33,737 nucleotides of DNA from Pseudomonadota bacterium (lineage in GTDB: Bacteria > Pseudomonadota > Alphaproteobacteria > Rhodobacterales > Rhodobacteraceae): NCBI GenBank assembly GCA_021813365.1, contig JAKALB010000016.1:1-33737 (forward strand). Reading direction: 5' to 3'. The translations under genes were made by a program, and so were the position numbers. Below the pieces are notes generated by a model that did not search any database, was not told the origin of the DNA, and saw nothing but the letters and a program-made list of their open reading frames with translations. Positions 32,639 through 33,737 of this stretch are shown piece after piece; the stretch's first letter is position 1, and each line of letters opens with the position of its first letter.

Positions 32639-32659
32639 CCGGGGGTTTCACACCCCCGG
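32639..32659 (+). terminator. Hairpin after the aminotransferase gene
   Basis: CCGGGGGT (32639-32646) and ACCCCCGG (32652-32659) form a perfect 8-bp stem with a 5-base loop, 15 bases after the stop. It is also the hairpin half of the dispersed repeat whose core follows at 32669. Confidence 0.6.
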
Positions 32660-32668
32660 AGCCCCCGT

Positions 32669-32692
32669 GGGATATTTGAGGCAAGGTGAAGG
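32669..32692 (+). repeat. Single arm of the GATATTTG dispersed repeat
   Basis: The arm begins GGGATATTTGAGGCAAGGTG and ends AAGG, matching the cores at 6415, 22452 and 30406. The hairpin at 32639-32659 is on its GGGATATTT side, as in the other copies. There is no inverted partner. It lies about 50 bases upstream of the transporter start. Confidence 0.78.
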
Positions 32693-32739
32693 CAGGGGCT
32701 GGCCGTGACGGCGGACCCTGCCCTGATGGGCGGGCCGGG

Positions 32740-33615
32740 ATGATCGCTGTGCTTCTGTCACTGGGTGCGGCGGCGGCTTTTGCGCTGTCGGCCATGTTCG
32801 TCGCGGCCACCGGCGGGCGGATGGCGGTGTTTCAGCTGGCGCGCTGGCAGATGGGGATTGCGGTCGCGGTGCTGGCCGCGGCCTCGGCCCTGACGGGTGG
32901 CTGGGCCGGGATCACGGGGCGGCAGTTCGGGTTGCTGGCGGGATCGTCGGCGGTAGGGATCATGCTGGCATCCTCGACCTATCTGGCGGCGATCCAGGCC
33001 GCGGGGCCGCGGATTTCGGCGGTGCTGTTTTCGCTGGCCTCGCCCTTTGCGGTGGGGCTGGGCTGGGTGTTTCTGGGCGAGAGGCTGAGCGCGGGGCAGC
33101 TGGGCGGGATCGGGCTGATCCTGGCGGGCATCGTGCTGGCCATCCTGGCCGAACGCGGGCAGGCTGCGGGCCCCCTGCCCGGGCGGTTGGGCCTGGGTGT
33201 GGCGCTGGGTGTCATCACCAGTCTGGGGCAGGCGACCGGCAGCCTGCTGGCGCGGCCGGCGATGGCCAGCGGCGCCGAGCCGTTCACCGCGATGGCGATC
33301 CGCGCCGGGCTTGGGTTTCTGTTCTTCCTGGCGCTGATGGTGCTGCCCTGGGCGCGCAGCCCGCGCCCGGCGCTGCGGCGGGATCTGGGTCTGGTCGCGG
33401 CCTCTGCCCTGACCGGGATGGTCGTGGGCATGGTGCTGCTGATGGCGGCGCTGAGCCTGGGGGATGTGGGGATCGTGTCGACCCTGAGTTCAACGACGCC
33501 GATCCTGATTCTGCCAATGCTGTGGGCCACCAGCCGCAAGGTGCCGCCGCCTCTGGCCTGGGCGGGGGCGGTGCTGGCGGTGGCGGGGACGGCCCTGATT
33601 TCGCTGGCCGGCTAG
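32740..33615 (+). CDS. EamA/DMT-family transporter
   Basis: The protein is 291 residues from ATG 32740, which places a hydrophobic segment right at the start (MIAVLLSLGAAAAFALSAMF); the track's start adds 18 unlikely residues. Ten hydrophobic segments form two EamA repeats. The first ends with LASPFAVGLGWVFLGERLSAG, and the second contains GDVGIVSTLSSTTPILILPML. It is a probable inner-membrane metabolite exporter of unknown substrate. It differs clearly in sequence from the tandem pair at 24364-26108, so it is not a recent local copy. It ends at a strong bidirectional hairpin. Confidence 0.9.
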   Translation: MIAVLLSLGAAAAFALSAMFVAATGGRMAVFQLARWQMGIAVAVLAAASALTGGWAGITGRQFGLLAGSSAVGIMLASSTYLAAIQAAGPRISAVLFSLASPFAVGLGWVFLGERLSAGQLGGIGLILAGIVLAILAERGQAAGPLPGRLGLGVALGVITSLGQATGSLLARPAMASGAEPFTAMAIRAGLGFLFFLALMVLPWARSPRPALRRDLGLVAASALTGMVVGMVLLMAALSLGDVGIVSTLSSTTPILILPMLWATSRKVPPPLAWAGAVLAVAGTALISLAG

Positions 33616-33624
33616 GGTGATGGA

Positions 33625-33657
33625 AACGGCCCGCGCGGGGAGGTCGCGCGGGCCGTT
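33625..33657. terminator. Perfect 13-bp hairpin between convergent genes
   Basis: AACGGCCCGCGCG (33625-33637) and CGCGCGGGCCGTT (33645-33657) form a perfect 13-bp stem with a 7-base loop, starting nine bases after the transporter stop. The A-start and T-end make it a plausible terminator in both directions, though the T run is short. Confidence 0.7.
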
Positions 33658-33662
33658 CGTCA

Positions 33663-33703
33663 GGGGCCGGAGAGCTTGACGGGGGCGTGCCCCCCCCGGC
33701 CCC
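33663..33703 (-). terminator. Second, nested G/C hairpin near the edge gene's 3' end
   Basis: GGGGCCGG (33663-33670) can pair with CCGGCCCC (33696-33703), enclosing a smaller GGGGGC-GT-GCCCCC dyad. It begins about seven bases beyond the minus-strand stop at 33710-33712, so it is a likely 3'-end structure of that gene. Confidence 0.4.
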
Positions 33704-33709
33704 GGGGCT

Positions 33710-33737
33710 TTACATGTTGTAGGCGCTCTCGCCGTGC
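33710..33737 (-). CDS. C-terminal end of a minus-strand gene cut by the window edge
   Basis: Reading the minus strand from the edge, the last codons are CAC GGC GAG AGC GCC TAC AAC ATG TAA, giving HGESAYNM and a stop. The frame, codon usage and position just before two terminator-like hairpins suggest a real gene end. Eight residues are too few to name the protein. Confidence 0.4.

Overview
The window is GC-rich (roughly two thirds G+C), densely coded chromosomal DNA. Gene content and order (SMC-HAD-RsmD, MlaA-MlaC, AccD-FolC, Slt/DapA/SmpB, split MnmC) point to an alphaproteobacterium of the Rhodobacterales (Paracoccus/Rhodobacter-like). This is inferred from protein families, not from a database search. 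I see no prophage, insertion sequence, CRISPR array, rRNA or tRNA. Most long lines in the ORF track are antisense or out-of-frame shadows, as expected at this GC content.

Layout, left to right. (1) 1-4063, minus strand: a ferredoxin/rhodocoxin-type FAD reductase, the 16S rRNA methyltransferase RsmD, a HAD phosphatase and the 5' part of smc, which runs off the left edge. A divergent peroxiredoxin follows at 4146. (2) 4711-10809, minus strand: a type I secretion ABC exporter and its HlyD adaptor, then RidA and a glycerophosphodiester phosphodiesterase in overlapping or tightly spaced order, then a COG3146-type acyltransferase and a pterin carbinolamine dehydratase. (3) 10959-12327, plus strand: the outer-membrane lipid-asymmetry proteins MlaA and MlaC, overlapping. 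(4) 12450-15621, minus strand: FolC, AccD and a CPBP membrane protease. (5) 15749-17679, plus strand: three proteins I cannot assign (a lipoprotein, a beta-rich protein, and a small protein with a C-terminal coiled coil). (6) 18035-21441: a LysR regulator, then minus-strand OmpA-domain, GNAT and CinA-like molybdopterin-binding genes. (7) 21535-26108: methionine aminopeptidase; the two halves of MnmC as divergent genes (an FAD oxidoreductase and MnmD); and two tandem EamA transporters coupled to mnmD. (8) 26152-30206: soluble lytic transglycosylase, divergent DapA, a small K+-channel-like protein and SmpB. (9) 30587-33615: 3-mercaptopyruvate sulfurtransferase, an aromatic-type aminotransferase and a third EamA transporter, then a strong bidirectional hairpin and the last eight codons of a minus-strand gene.

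Functional themes are cell-envelope upkeep (Mla, OmpA, Slt, DapA, the COG3146 protein), translation and RNA modification (RsmD, MnmC/MnmD, SmpB, methionine aminopeptidase), and small-molecule export.

The most notable non-coding structure is a dispersed intergenic repeat with core GGGATATTTGnGGCAAGRTGAA, always joined on one side to a G/C hairpin. It occurs at four places: singly near 6415 and 32669, and as head-to-head inverted pairs near 22452 and 30405. The least explained coding segment is the three-gene cluster at 15749-17679. I found no clear evidence of a wholly new multi-gene system; the candidates are ranked in the findings.
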